DNA of 64,000 nt from Ceratotherium simum simum (GCF_000283155.1 NW_004454197.1:18939559-19003558), one strand, 5' to 3'; numbered from the stretch's first letter, positions 21,967 through 34,079 are shown. A program made the numbers and translations. Notes: a model not told the origin generated them from the sequence alone.

Positions 21967-22629
21967 TGTGGGAGATCAAGATTTGGCCACCCTGAAATCT
22001 ATCTCTTTACCTTGATTGTTTTCTCTAGGGACATTTGACCTCCCCCACTAACTGCCTAAAGAATTTAACATGGTGACTCCTTCCTGGAACAGATCTATCA
22101 TGACTGCTATAAAAGATAATTTAGGATAGAGGTTACAATAGAAAAGGCACCAACAAGCCCATCTTATCGGGAGTTCTGTCTCTCTGGCCACATTCTTTGG
22201 ATGGCCCTGTGAGGAGATGCCAGACAATCATTTACATTTATAAGGGAAATCTCCATTTGTAAAGGAATCTCCCTGCCTGTATTGGGAAGAGGGGGGATGA
22301 GCTCATTTCTAGTGACTTATCAATGTGGAAGGTGAGGCCTTGGGGCTGCATAATAAACCTTACTCTTGTTTACTGTGCTTTAGTGGTAATCTCCTGTAAC
22401 TGACTCCCCCCAACCCCAAAATCCTCCTTTGTCATTGGCTGAACATGGTATTTAAGACGAGAATTTCTGCTATTGTGTTGAGAAACGCAGTGTCCCTGCT
22501 TTCTCCCATGTATACATGTTATTAAACTTGGTATTATTTTCTCCTGCTAACCTGTCTTGTTGATTATTTGGCCAGCCATAAGAACCTTAAGGGAAAGGGC
22601 AGAGGGAGATTCTCCCTCTTCCCCCGACA
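21967..22629 (+). mobile_element. Solo LTR of an ERV1-type endogenous retrovirus
   Basis: The 663-bp unit starts TGTGGGAGATCAAG and ends CCCCCGACA, with the TG...CA ends of an LTR. It is flanked by a direct 4-bp duplication CCAA (21963-21966 and 22630-22633), the length made by gammaretrovirus-type integrases. Inside are a TATA-like TATTTAA (22449-22455), a polyadenylation signal ATTAAA (22521-22526) and a downstream U5-like block with 'ttatttggccagccataagaacc'. No gag, pol or env sequence adjoins it, so the internal part was lost by LTR-LTR recombination. The subfamily is not assigned. Confidence 0.8.
22449..22526 (+). promoter_or_regulatory. LTR TATA-like box and polyadenylation signal
   Basis: TATTTAA at 22449-22455 and ATTAAA at 22521-22526 bracket a plausible R region of the solo LTR. 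The spacing fits an LTR U3/R/U5 layout. Current activity is unknown. Confidence 0.45.
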
Positions 22630-22633
22630 CCAA

Positions 22634-23039
22634 CCGCTTCTGCCTGATCTCAGTAAAACAGAATGAGTAGTTGGGTAGGGATATATATACTCTCTTGAAA
22701 GAGAGTTGAGAAAGGGGAGTGGTCCCTCAAAGACTAAGAACACCAGAAGTTATTTAAAAATAGCATTTGATATAACGTTGCATTTCCCAAAAGATATTCT
22801 GCATGAGAAACTCATGAAGTGGGTTTTGAAGCCAAATAGATCTGGGAAGCACTGTGCGGTACCCAAACTTGGAGAATCACATAAATGTATTCAAGGCATT
22901 GAGAACTAGTGCAGGAAAGATACTTGTTTATGTTGGTTTAATCCAGAGGTTCCCAAATTGGATGCAGAGATAACGTCTTATGAACACATTTTAGACCAAT
23001 GAAATGAAAGACTGTGTGGGGTCTGAGCTAAAAAGAAGT
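22634..23039. other. Unique sequence, nothing recognised
   Basis: No repeat family or gene motif was recognised. Confidence 0.4.
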
Positions 23040-23150
23040 AAATAGACCTAATCTGGGCAAATCCCTAATTTCTCCGGACCTCAGATTTCTCACTGGGAAA
23101 ATGGGCAGAATAGCAATTACGTCAGAGAGTTGTTACATTAAATGAAACTA
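23040..23150 (+). repeat. MIR SINE fragment
   Basis: 'gacctaatctgggcaaatccc', 'ggacctcagatttctcactgggaaaatgggcagaat' and 'gttgttacattaaatga' match the MIR 3' half in sense orientation. Confidence 0.7.
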
Positions 23151-23191
23151 TATATGCATATAGTACATATATGCATATATAGTTTCATTTA
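23139..23191. repeat. Perfect 24-bp inverted repeat (hairpin)
   Basis: Arms 23139-23162 and 23168-23191 are exact reverse complements, separated by the 5-base spacer GTACA. The outer part of the left arm (AAATGAAAC) is the end of a MIR. The inner part is TATATGCATATA-like. Confidence 0.95.
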
Positions 23192-23309
23192 TAGCACTTT
23201 ATATTACATGTGCAATAAACTGTATCCCTCCACTCAAACGTGTGCTGAAGTCTGTGGTGCAGTTTTTTCCTTGCATGATAGTTATAGAAGTAATAATCCA
23301 AGTAACTGA

Positions 23310-24470
23310 GCAATTCTCTTCACTGAGTACCTGACACTGTACTGGGAAGACAATGATGGATAAGATATAGTATCTGTTCTTTGAGTACTCCCAGGCCAAT
23401 TAAGGAGAAAGACGTGTGAATAGCTAACCACATGATGAGTGCTCCCCTAGAGATTTGTACAAAGTGTTATGGAAATGTTTAATTTCCCCAAGGCAAGTCA
23501 CGTAAGCCTTCAGAATTGAGTCTTAAACGATATATGGTAGTTTTCCAGGCAGAACAGTAAAATAAAGCATTTAAGTGAAGGGGAAATTTCTAACTGATGC
23601 CCAGAGCTGTGATGTAGTCAGCATTTAGGGGAATGTGGATTCACTAGGATAGAAGCAGAGAGGAAGAGACAGCTCAGCTGAGAGGGTGGGTGGAGGCAAC
23701 AGCGTAAAAGACACTGCCTGCTAAAGGGGTTGGGAATGTATCTTAGGGCACTCTGGAGCCATTAAGGATTTTTAATAGGAGTAACAAGATCAGATTTGCG
23801 TTTCAGAATGATTATTCTGATACCAGTAGGGAGTTTGACAGGGGGAGTGAAACTAGAAGCAAGAGAGTAGCTAGAAGCCAGTCATCTCCACTTGTCTGTC
23901 CCCACCTGGTGAGGTCACGGACCAGAAGTGTTCAAAGGAAGAGAACAGCAGGAGCTGACAGATAGCAAGGCAATATAAAGGTATTTCTTCAAGTTGTAAA
24001 TATTAGGGAAGGGAAGGGTAAAGAGACAGGAAGGTAAAAACTAAGGACTGACATTCTAACTTGCATAACTGGGTGCACGGTAGGACAATAAACCACAATC
24101 AGAAAAAAAGGAAGGGGAATGGGTTTAGGGAAAGATAACGGGGAGAAATTGTCCCATTTAGAGTTTGCAAGTTGAAATTAACGATTCATAGGGCTTAAAG
24201 TGACTTGAAGCATAATAAAATTAGAAGTGCAGGTCTGGAGTTTGGAATCCTAGTTGGGACTGAGGATGTAGCACTGAGAGCCATCAGCTGAAGAGACCCC
24301 TGACCCAGAATGAGGGTGCAGACTATGCCAAAGCATGCCAGAGTGAACTGGAAGTTGGGAAACGCCAGGATAAGAATAAAGTGGAGTTCCTGCCTTCAGG
24401 AGGATTATAATTCAGTAGAGGAGACAAAATTGATATATTGTAAAGGAATGAAAGAAAAATTACATGTTAA
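23310..24470 (-). mobile_element. L2 LINE, long antisense copy
   Basis: 'ctgacactgtactgggaagacaatgatgg' and 'tatctgttctttgagtactccc' (23320-23395) match the antisense L2 3' end. 'ggagccattaaggatttttaataggagtaacaagatcagatttgc' near 23755, 'gcaggtctggagtttgga' near 24230 and 'gagagccatcagctgaag' match antisense ORF2. Heavily decayed with gaps, including an unmatched piece around 23880-23960. Non-coding. Confidence 0.7.
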
Positions 24471-24954
24471 GCTCTGTGCTACTTATTATAGCTGCAAAAG
24501 CATACAGCACACTAATTAAGCCTTGAGATGGAAACAAATGAGACCTCGAAGGACAGGTGGGATTGCTCAACTAAAGAGAAATAGAAGAAATGGAATTTCA
24601 TTGTCAAGGGCAAAAGGCCAGCCAGATATTTATATTAGCATTATTAAAGGAGGCTAGAATGAGGAAAGGTTGTGGTAACAATGGGCAAAATTATGGACAC
24701 AGGAAAAAACATACATAAAGAGGAAACAGGGTAAAGTCAAATGTCTGGAAAGAGACAAGGATAAAGGGAGAATAGTGAAATTTTTCAGGGCTGAAAAGAG
24801 AGGTTTGGAATTGATATGATTGCAATAATGTGACTACAGATATTGCAACACTTACCAGGTGGAGGGGCTCGATAAACCTTACGCTTTTCTTTGGTTTTAG
24901 AAGCAGTTCTTGTATTCAGTCCCTATGGACCACAAATGGTCATTTTGAATGGCT
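24471..24954. other. Unique or unrecognised sequence
   Basis: Purine-rich in places, with no gene recognised. It may include very decayed L2. Confidence 0.35.
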
Positions 24955-25165
24955 TGGAGGGGGCAAGATGGGTACCAGGTAAATACAGTAACTGCTGTAA
25001 TATTCTAGATGAAACATGAGAATTGGAATTGAGGTAATTAAACCTGAAAAAGTAATTTAGAAGGAATTGGACTTCAAAATAATCCAAATATAACAGATGA
25101 AGGAGAAGAAAGAGTCAATGAAGACTCCAAGCACACAGAAATAACTTTACAGGACTCAGTAGAAA
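24955..25165 (-). repeat. L2 LINE fragment (antisense)
   Basis: 'actgctgtaatattctagatgaaa' and 'gaaagagtcaatgaagactccaagcac' match antisense L2 ORF2 ('...attgcagtaatccaggtgag...' and '...agtcaaggatgactccaagg...'). Confidence 0.6.
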
Positions 25166-25199
25166 ATGGAAATACTGTTAACTAGAGGTAAAGAGGCCA

Positions 25200-25338
25200 C
25201 AGCTAAACGCATGTGGCGTGGGCGCGTGTTTTCAGCACCCAGCTGCACGTGCTGGGGTATGTCTGTTGGTATGTGTACCTAAGTGTTAATCTTTGGGTGC
25301 CTATCTGCCTTTGTCTCTGGGTCTCTCTCTGTATGCTT

Positions 25339-25373
<35 letters not shown>

Positions 25374-25690
25374 CACACACTTGTACACTTGTGTTTCTAT
25401 GTCTTTACCAAAGTATCTACAGGTCTCCTGGCTCCTACACACATGAGCTCTCATCTCGCTTTGTGTGACTCTGCAATTGTCACTCTTGACTATGTCACTA
25501 TATAATTTGGTCAATGTCCTCCTATCTCTGTTTGCATGTATTTGTAATATAACTGCATTCACATGTTTGAATAGGTGTCTGTGTACGTGACAACTGTGTT
25601 TTTTGTGCCCATGTATACAGGTGTGTACTCATATCTGTGTGAGTGTGTACGTGTGTTTGTGTACATGTCTGTATTTTCTAAAGCTTCAAC
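25200..25690. repeat. TG/CA-rich tract with (GT)n core
   Basis: A (GT)15-like pure run lies at 25343-25372, inside about 490 bp of scattered TGTG and CACA motifs (for example 25620-25675). The three overlapping open frames here come from reading alternating dinucleotides and are not genes. Confidence 0.85.
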
Positions 25691-27059
25691 AGCATACCAG
25701 TTGGTGCCTTCCACAACTAATGTAAAACTGTCAAACAGTCCTGAATGACAAATAGGAAAACTCCCACTGTATCTGGCTACATTGGCCTTTCTACTTTTAA
25801 TAGAAAATTGATCTTATCTTTTACAGCCTATTTCACTACATATCAATGCGCAGATGCAAATATTTCCATGTCACTAATATAAAACCTCTATCAACTCAAA
25901 GTGATCTTTTGTGTAAACTGAATCTGAAATTATTTCCTTGCTTTATAATGGTGGCGAAAACCAAGCAAAGCATTTCTTTGCTTTTTCTGAGCCATAAAAT
26001 TTAATTTAACTCAAAAGTCAACCCAGTTTATGGATTTTTCCTACAGAGACTTTCATATTATGGGCCTGTGGTGAAGACTCCCTGCTGATTTTTATAAATT
26101 CTAGAAGCACTAAAGAGAGATGTAAATCAATTTTTTTACCCAACTATTAGTAAAATAACTATGATGAATTGCTGTTGCGGGGCTGATATGGGAGAAAGGA
26201 GGAGGGGAGGGCTCCTGCCAAGGCTAGAACGGTTCTTCCTACCACATTACAAGTCAAGTGAGAACGGCCAGGCAGACATAAGCATTGAGTCTTACAGGAA
26301 GCTAGAATGAGGAAGCCATTAAATTTGCATAACGGCATGAACTCAGGCACCGGGAGGAGGGATGCATCGGGCATGATGGTTCTGCGGCTGGTAAGGCTGA
26401 AGGCAGTCTCAATTTTCAGATATAATCAAGTTGAATCTCACTGAATTTTAGCAGAAGCCCTAGGATCACCATCGGGATTTTGGAGTCTTGGAGCTGAGAT
26501 TCAAATTTGGATTTCTTTGTTACATTCTCCAGTTGAAGCCACTGCCCAAGGATATATGTTATAAGAGCTTCCTAAAACCATCTTCTTCATGTTTGGGGTT
26601 CATTGCCTATTTGAAAAATAAATCAAAGATAGGCAGAAACCCGACCTTCTCTGGGTATAAATTTTAAAGTCAAAGCAGCTCTAATGAGTATCAGAAAGTC
26701 TCCCCATACTTAAAAGCCTTTTTGGTCAATATGGTTAGCCACATGAGCAGACTTGGGTTTTAAGCTCTTTTTGCTATGTTGTTTCCCAGTTTTACACCAA
26801 AATGTTGCCTATTAATAAACAAAGGGCAGTCAGTGTAGGAGTCTTGGAAGTCTGTTCATTAACTGTAATTCAGATGGAATGCAGCAGGAAACAGATCTGG
26901 GTTTCACACCCCCATACTGACACTCCATGCCAGATGCTCAGAACACCCTTGGTACTTCCATCACTGCCTGCCCACTGACGTGAGACAGAGCACTTCAACC
27001 CCAAACCCGAGGAAGATGTGTCACAGAGCACGTCCTACCCCCAATATCAATTTCCCCTT
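25691..27059. other. Unique sequence, no gene seen
   Basis: Only short frames. No repeat family, RNA gene or domain was recognised. Confidence 0.45.
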
Positions 27060-27500
27060 CATTTCATAGAAATGAATCCAGATATTTTAGTTGTGTACTT
27101 TGCTGAGTGCTACAAGTCACATTCTTCATCATCCCTTGCAACTGGATGTGGCATCAAGTTCTTATAAGATATAGGAAGAAGATTTATAATGATACTTCTT
27201 GGCGTTCTCTTGAAAAGAAGAAGTGTCCTTTTCCTTCCCGCTTCAGCTGCCTGCTGTTTGAAACATATATGCAGCGGCTGGAACATCAGCAGCTATCTTA
27301 AGTCATGAAGCGATTCTGGTATTATAAGCAGTAAGGGCTGAGAAACAAGAGGAAAGTTTCTGTGTTCCTGGAACCACGGAGTAAATACAAGCCCTGAAGT
27401 GCCTACCTCTGAATTGTTCTTACATGGAAGAAATCTACACTTCTATTTTGTTTAAGCCACTATATTTTGAATTTTATTACTCACAGCTGAACATAATCTG
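27060..27500 (+). repeat. Old LTR-like repeat, family unassigned
   Basis: 'catcatcccttgcaactggatgtggc', 'aagttcttataagat' and near the end 'tctacacttctattttgtttaagccactatatttt' follow the same block order as the copy at 10440-11043. Diverged and non-coding. Confidence 0.5.
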
Positions 27501-27748
27501 TTCTGATAAAGCAAACACCTTGCTCCCCAGTGGTTGCAGGAAAACTGCTCCCCCTTCCTAGTATTCTCCCACTCATGACCCAAAAGTCCCTGTAGACAGC
27601 AAATGTCAGAAAACAGTTAAGCCAAGAGTTCTGAGTCAGATTTCCTTTGGTGCTGGCAGGGCAGAGGCAGTGTTTGGTATCTTGGAAGATGTGGGAAGTT
27701 GGTGGGAAGCAAGGTAAGGCTGCAGGCAAAGAGAGGAAAGAACTGGAT
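27501..27748. other. Unique sequence
   Basis: No feature was recognised. Confidence 0.4.
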
Positions 27749-27766
27749 AATAAAGGATGTACTTCA

Positions 27767-28016
27767 CGGCCGGCCGGGTGGCATAGCGGTTAAGTCCACA
27801 CGCTCACTTTGGTGGCTTGGGGTTCGCAGGTTTGGATCCCGGGTGCACACTGACGTACCGCTTGTCAAGCCATGCTGTGGCGGCGTCCCATATAAAGTAG
27901 AGAAAGATGGACATGGATGTTAGCCCGGGGCCAATCTTCCTCAGCAAAAAGAGGAGGATTGGCAATGGATGTTAGCTCAGGGCTAACCTTCCTCACAAAA
28001 AAAATAAATAAATAGA
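27767..28016 (+). mobile_element. ERE SINE with perfect 18-bp target duplication
   Basis: Head CGGCCGGCCGGGTGGCATAG, A and B box regions, CCCATATAAAGTAGAG, two tail modules (GATGTTAGC...CTTCCTCA) and a poly(A) with AAATAAAT interruptions. Direct flanks AATAAAGGATGTACTTCA at 27749-27766 and 28017-28034 are identical over 18 bp. The pristine duplication suggests a relatively recent insertion. Confidence 0.95.
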
Positions 28017-28335
28017 AATAAAGGATGTACTTCATCCTTCAGAATATCAGAAGGCCAAGCAATTGGGGGGAGAGGGAAGAGCTGACTATTCGATGCCTCT
28101 CTAATATCTGCATTATTTTCATTTACCTAAAAATGGGACTTATTTTTTTAAATGCTTGATGTCAAAAACATTGAATTGTACCAGGAGACTAGATCAGAAT
28201 GAAAAAAAAAAAAAAAATGGGAGGAAAAAAAACTAAACTAAATAGAAAATAGTGACAAAAATAAGACCAGAGATATTTATTATCAAAATCAATATCAATG
28301 TCTTCAATTCCTTCACTTAAAGATAAATGATCTCA

Positions 28336-29194
28336 TATCACCTCACAACTGTCAGAATGGCTATATCAAGGAGACTAGAAATAACAAGTGTTGGTGAGGA
28401 TGTGGAGAAAGGGGACCCCTACGCATTGTTTGTGGGAGTGCAAACTGGTGCAGCTACTATGGGAAACAGTATGCAGGTTCCTCAAAAAATTAAAAATAAA
28501 AATACCAGATGATCCAGCTATTCCACTTCTGGGTATTTATCTGAAGAAAACAAAAACACTAACTCAAAAGATACCTGTACCACCATATTTACTGCAGCCT
28601 TATTTACAATAGCCAAGATATGGAAACAACCTAAGTGTCCATCGATGGATAAAGAAAATGTGGTGTATAAATATAATGGAACGTTATTCAGTCAGAAAAA
28701 AGAATGAAACCTTGTCATTTATGACAACACGGATGGACCTTGAAGGCAGTGTGCTACGTGAAATAAGTCAGTCAGAGAAAGACAAATACTGTATGGTCTC
28801 ACTTCCATGTGGAATCTAAAAAAAACCAAGCTCATAGATACAGAAAACAGATTGCTGGTTGCCAGAGGCAGGGGGCAGGGGGGTAAACGGGTGAAGGGGG
28901 TCAAAAGGCACAAACTTTCAGTTATGAAATAAATAAGTCATAGGGATGTAATGTACAGGATGGTGACTGTAGTTAATAGTTAATAACACTGTATTGCATA
29001 TCTGAAAATTGCTAAGAGAACAGATCTTAAAAGATCATCACAAGAAAAAAAATTCTGTAACTATGTGTGGTGATGGATGTTAACTAGACTTATTGTGTGA
29101 CCATTTCACAATATATACAAATATTGAATCATTATGTTGTATACCTGAAACTAATATAATATTATATGTCAATTATACTTCATTTAAAAAAAAA
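28336..29194 (+). mobile_element. 5'-truncated L1 3' end
   Basis: Starts 'tatcacctcacaactgtcagaatgg' and runs through 'ggtatttatctgaagaaaac', 'cctaagtgtccatcgatgg', 'ccagaggcagggggcagggggg' to TTGTATACCTGAAAC and TGTCAATTATACTTC plus poly(A), the L1MA-type 3' end. Flanks 28322-28335 and 29195-29208 (GATAAATGATCTCA / GACAAATTATCTCA) match 12 of 14. The frames at 28327-28612 are its coding remnant. Confidence 0.9.
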
Positions 29195-29208
29195 GACAAA
29201 TTATCTCA

Positions 29209-29439
29209 GACTGTGTAAAAAAACTGAGCAATACATATAAATCAAATTAAAATAGAAATATTAAAATTCAAGAGATGAAGTTATAAATGGACATTTTTAG
29301 GCTGTAACATGACTTCTCCCACATTCTGACTGGAGTATCCATTGAGGCTGAGAAAAATATGAAAACTCATAACACTATAAAAAATGAAGGCTGGGAATCT
29401 AATGGGAATCTTAGAAAAGCTAACTCTATTTGTAATGTT
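29209..29439. other. Unique sequence
   Basis: No feature was recognised. Confidence 0.4.
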
Positions 29440-29670
29440 GGTAATTAACATTTAACAAGTGCTTATTATATACCTACATTATACTACACATTTCATAGAC
29501 ATTATCTCACTTAATCATCACAATAAACCTCGGAGATATGAGGCATTTTATTCCTTATTTTAAAATTGAAAGAACTGACTTTTAGTGAGACCTTTCTCAA
29601 GGTGAAACAGCTAATAAACGAAATTCTGAGACTCAAAATAAGGTGTCTGACTGTGAACTCTATGGGTTTT
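29440..29670 (-). repeat. MIR SINE (antisense)
   Basis: 'ttaacaagtgcttattatatacc', 'cattatctcacttaatcatcacaataaacctcgg', a decayed 'gaaactgag' block and 'aggtgaaacagctaata' are antisense MIR order. Confidence 0.7.
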
Positions 29671-31089
29671 CACAGAGAAATAAATATGTAGGCTTGGCAA
29701 ACAGCATAATAAGTTTGAAGTGATTATAGAAATAGTGCCTGAAAAATATTGCGCTATGATTATAATTTTTCCTGCTTACTATTCACTGAGCCAGAAGTCA
29801 AGAACTACTAATCTGAGAACCTGGCCACATGCCCTCTCTACCTTTCCGAGAGACTCTGTGAGCTGAATGGTATGTTATACCTTCCCCTGCCCACGTCATT
29901 TTTCTGCACAGAATGAAAGGTAGTATATCGCAGAAACAACAGGCCAGGAGCAGACAGAGCTGTACTGGGGTGGTGGGTTTCATCGTGAAGTCATCTCTGC
30001 TAATACACTGAGTGCAGAATCTGGATACCAGAGAAATGTGAACTAGAAACTAACATTTGTTCATATCATAAAGCAATTTAGAGAATAAGAGAACAAAGTA
30101 GTGGAGATAGAAATAAGTCTAATGTTTGTAGATTAGTGGTTTATCAGATAAACACCTTGTAAAATCAAAGCTTAAAATCTGAGCAGAGAAGGTAATTTGT
30201 TTATACACAAGTAGGCAGAGGGTAGAACTAATATCAACCAAATTATCTGCCAGGTAAGGACATCCTACCTCATTTAAGTATGAGTAAAGAGAAAAAAAAG
30301 AGACAGAGAAAAAGAAAAATGTTGAAGAACAAGATAAAGAGAAAAGTAATTTGAAAACTCAGAAGAAAAACATAATTATAAAAATGATCTACTGATCATT
30401 TTTTCTTCTACTGAAGAATCAGAAGAAAATTTGAGGAAACCACATAGAATCTTTAATAGAGAACAAAACTACAGGCTTCATAAAGAAACGGGAGAAGTAT
30501 TCAAGAGAGAAGAAGCTTAAATTCAAAACCAAGTGGGTAAATGACATGCAAGGTAAATGAGATAAGGAAATACATTAAGGAAAGTACAAATCGTGGAATC
30601 AAAATTCACATTGGAAGCAGTACAAAGCAGAATTAATTCTACAGAAATGTAAATTATTAAAAATAAAAGCTTGAGATATACTTTCAGAACTAAGAAGGAA
30701 AATGAAAAACAAAGGAAATGCAATTACAAGAGATGTCAATATGTAAAGAAGGATGAGTATGGAACCCTAAAATGAAGATAATTGTCATCCCTAAATAAAA
30801 AACCATATAAAATTGGCAAAATAATTAAAATATTCTAAAAGAAAACCACTCTTGAAAAAATAAGGATTATTTTTGTAAATTGAAAGAGTTCTTAAGATTC
30901 CAAATAAATGCAATCAAATAACTATATAAACCTAAATACCTCTAGCTGACATTTTAGAATTATAAGAATAAAAGAACTCTACAGGTATACATAAACATAC
31001 AATCATTAAGCTGACACAAAATTTTACACACAGCCTCATTGCTTTCCTCACCTGAATACTATAGAAAGATATATGCAGACATGCAAGTA
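29671..31089. other. AT-rich unique sequence, no gene seen
   Basis: A purine-rich patch lies at 30280-30345. Frames are short and without domains. Old L1 sequence may extend into the last part. Confidence 0.4.
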
Positions 31090-32349
31090 CTAAGATGGCA
31101 AGCAGAACATAGCATTGAGATCTACTTCATCAAGAAATTTCAGTAAAATTACCTCCAGTAAGGAATTTTAAGAAGGCATGAATTCACAAGAACAGAGGGA
31201 ATGGGAACCAACAAAAGCTACAGAATTTTGGATGCTGGAAAGCTGAAGGAGTAAAACGTTAACTGGCCCAAGAAAGTTGAATAGTTAATCTAGAAGTCAG
31301 AAAAATTGATAAGAAACTCAATTTACATTCAAAACTTCCCCAAACTGAAGAAATGGCAGAAGTGATACTGGTGGGATTGGAATAGAAAAAGCAAATTAAA
31401 AAATGGAGGACTTGTTGAAAATCTGGTTGAGAAACAAATAGACCCCCTTTCCTTTAGGGCACTCTGCAAAGGTGGATTACTCACTTTTCACCATTGTGGG
31501 AGCAGATTTGAGTTTGATGCCTCAGAGAGGGTGAAATCGAGTCTCAGGATTGCATTACTCACAGTTGAGGATTGGACATGTCAACTATGACCAATATTGT
31601 GTTATGTGACTGGGTGAGGTTGATGCAGATGCTGAAAACTAGAGAATTAAATTAAGGTTAAATATTGCTACTTTCATCATTCTTCCTTCACTTGTATCTC
31701 CATATTTTGGCAATCAAGTACATTCCACCTATGTAAGAGAGCTGAATATTTATTTTTTCCTGGGGCATCTGACTACTTCAAAAGATATAGACGATTTCGT
31801 AGTGAGATTTTCCAGAATAGTGACCAAAGTGGATAATTCTCACCCACCCATAGGGAGCTTCCAACCAGGTTTTGTGCACGCCATTCTTAAATATGAGCAG
31901 ATATCCAAATACTGACAAACATTTAAGGAAACTATTTTATCTGAAAACAGGGACTAATATAGAAAAAAAAAAAAAAGAGGAATCTAAGGCTATATAAGGA
32001 GAAGAAATTTTAAATAACTAACAGTGATATACTCTGAAGCAAGTTTAAACAATGCCAAACCTCTAAGAACTTACTCTAGAAACAAACATACGTGGCTAAG
32101 TCTACATGTGTTCAGAGACAACTACTTGAAAGTTCACTGAATTAAGCTCCACGTAAAATACAAAACAGAATAAGTAATAAAAATGTGCTGATTTGAAGAT
32201 TGCAATTATTTTGTTAAAATTTGACAGTAAACACAAGAAATTATTATTAAATTCTCTACAGGGTGGACCACTCCCATCACCCTGCTCTTTGGATACCACT
32301 GCCACTAAGTCATATTCAGAGTTAAATTAATAGTTATTTGTTTATTATT
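31090..32349 (+). repeat. Probable old L1M/HAL1-type 5' region
   Basis: 'ttggatgctggaaagctgaaggagtaa', 'aagaaatggcagaagtgatactggtgggattgg' and 'ccctttcctttagggcactctgcaaagg' recall the 5' regions of old L1M elements. The better-supported continuation lies beyond the ERE at 32630. No intact frame. Family and 5' edge are uncertain. Confidence 0.45.
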
Positions 32350-32365
32350 AAGAAAGTCACGTCTT

Positions 32366-32614
32366 GGGGCCAGCCCAGTGGTGTGGTGGTTAAGTTTGTG
32401 CACGCCACTTTGGAAGCCCGGGGTTCACAGGTTCAGATCCCAGGTGTGGACCTATGCGCCACTCATCAAGCCATGCTGTGGCAGATGTCCCACATATAAA
32501 GTAGAGGAAGACGGGCACGGATGTTAGCCCAGGGCCAATCTTCCTCAGCAAAAAGAGGAGGATTGGCAACAGATGTTAGCTCAGGGCTAATCTTCCTCAT
32601 AAAAAAAAAAAGAA
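32366..32614 (+). mobile_element. ERE SINE
   Basis: Head GGGGCCAGCCCAGTGGTGTG, B box GGTTCAGATCC, CATATAAAGTAGAGGAAGAC, two GATGTTAGC...CTTCCTCA tail modules, poly(A). Flanks 32350-32364 and 32615-32629 (AAGAAAGTCACGTCT / AAGAAAGCCATGTCT) match 13 of 15. One of three differences lies in a CpG, as expected from methyl-CpG decay. Confidence 0.95.
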
Positions 32615-32629
32615 AAGAAAGCCATGTCT

Positions 32630-33840
32630 CAGGAGAGTGGAATAATTAGCCCTACACTGAACCCTGCTTCTGTCCAGCCTAACAAGCCATAAAAACAAGA
32701 ATTAAAAGGATCATTTTCCAAAATGAGTAACTGCACCCCAGAATGAAGAAAAATTTATAGGAATCAAAAAATATCCAGTACCTAACAAGTAAAATTCACA
32801 ATGTCTGGTATCCAATAAAAAACTAGCAGGAATGCAAAAAAGCAGGAAAACATGACCCATGATGAAGAGAAAAATCAATTAATTAAATTAGAGAAACATT
32901 TGTAAAAGTAATGGCTGAAAATTTCCCTTATTTGATAAAACTATAAACTCACAGATCCAAGAAGCTCAAGGAATTCCAGCACAGAAATAAATAAGCAAGT
33001 AAATAAATAAAGAAAATCATAATTAGATTTCTTAAAGTTGACAATGAAGAGAAAATCTTAAAGGCAGCAACAGAAAAAAGACACATTACATACATAGGAA
33101 CAAAGGTAAGAATGACAGCAGACTTCTCATCAAAAACAATGCAAGCAAGAAGTCAGTTGAGTCACACCTTTAAAGTACAGTGCCAGGGGTGGGTTGGGGG
33201 TGCAGTGTGGAACTTCCTAACAAAAATATCTTTCAACAATGAAGGTGAAATAAGACTATGTCACATATACAAAATCTGACAGAATTCATCACCAGCAGAC
33301 CCACACAACTTGAAATATTAAAGCAAGCCCTTCAGGCAGACAAAATTATGGATCTAAACAAGTAACTGAAGAGTACCAGAAATGGGAACTACATGGGTAA
33401 ATATGTAAGTTCTTTTCTTAATATATAAATCTTTTTAAAAGATACTTGATTGTTTAAACAAAAATAATAATAATTCAGTGTGGAGTTTATAATATATGTG
33501 AAACTGAAATGTATGTCAACAATAGCACAAAGGCCAGGAGAGGAGAAATGGAAGATAGCATTTTAAGGTTCTCATACTATACATGAAGTGGTATAATATC
33601 ACTTAAAGGAGGACTGTGGTAAGTTAAAGAGTATACTCCAAACCTCAAAGCAGTCACTAAAATAACAAAGCACAGATTTATATCTAATAAGCCAACCAAG
33701 GAGATAACATGGAATCATAAAAAAATTCCATTAATTCAAAAGAAGGCAGAAAAAGAGGAAAAGAGAACAAAGAACAGATGGGATGCATAGAAAACCAATA
33801 GGAAGAGAACAAAAGGCAAAATGATGTCACAATTCTAAAA
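32630..33840 (+). mobile_element. Old L1M 5' part (ORF1-region), truncated before ORF2
   Basis: 'gtctggtatccaataaaaaactagc', 'aaggcagcaacagaaaaaagac', 'caggaacaaaggtaagaatgacagcagacttctcatc', 'gaattcatcaccagcagaccc', 'ccttcaggcaga', 'aatagcacaaaggccaggag' and 'agccaaccaaggagataacatgg' appear in the order of an L1M 5' consensus. The sequence then stops where ORF2 would begin. Interrupted on its left by the ERE. No working frame. Confidence 0.75.
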
Positions 33841-34079
33841 TGTGGACTAGACGTACTTAGGTTTGAATAGTTATTTATCTGCATCTGTTTGGAACACTGA
33901 CATCTCTTTCAATTTGCAAAAACAATCCTTACTTTTTCAAGGGTTATTTTCCTTTAGAATATCTTAAGAAAGGCTAATTTAGCAACATGAAATACTAATC
34001 TCTTCTGCACACTGCACCCACACCCTCTTTAAAAGAAGTAAAAAAACCCCTTAAATGCAGTTAAGTGGTAAATAACAAA

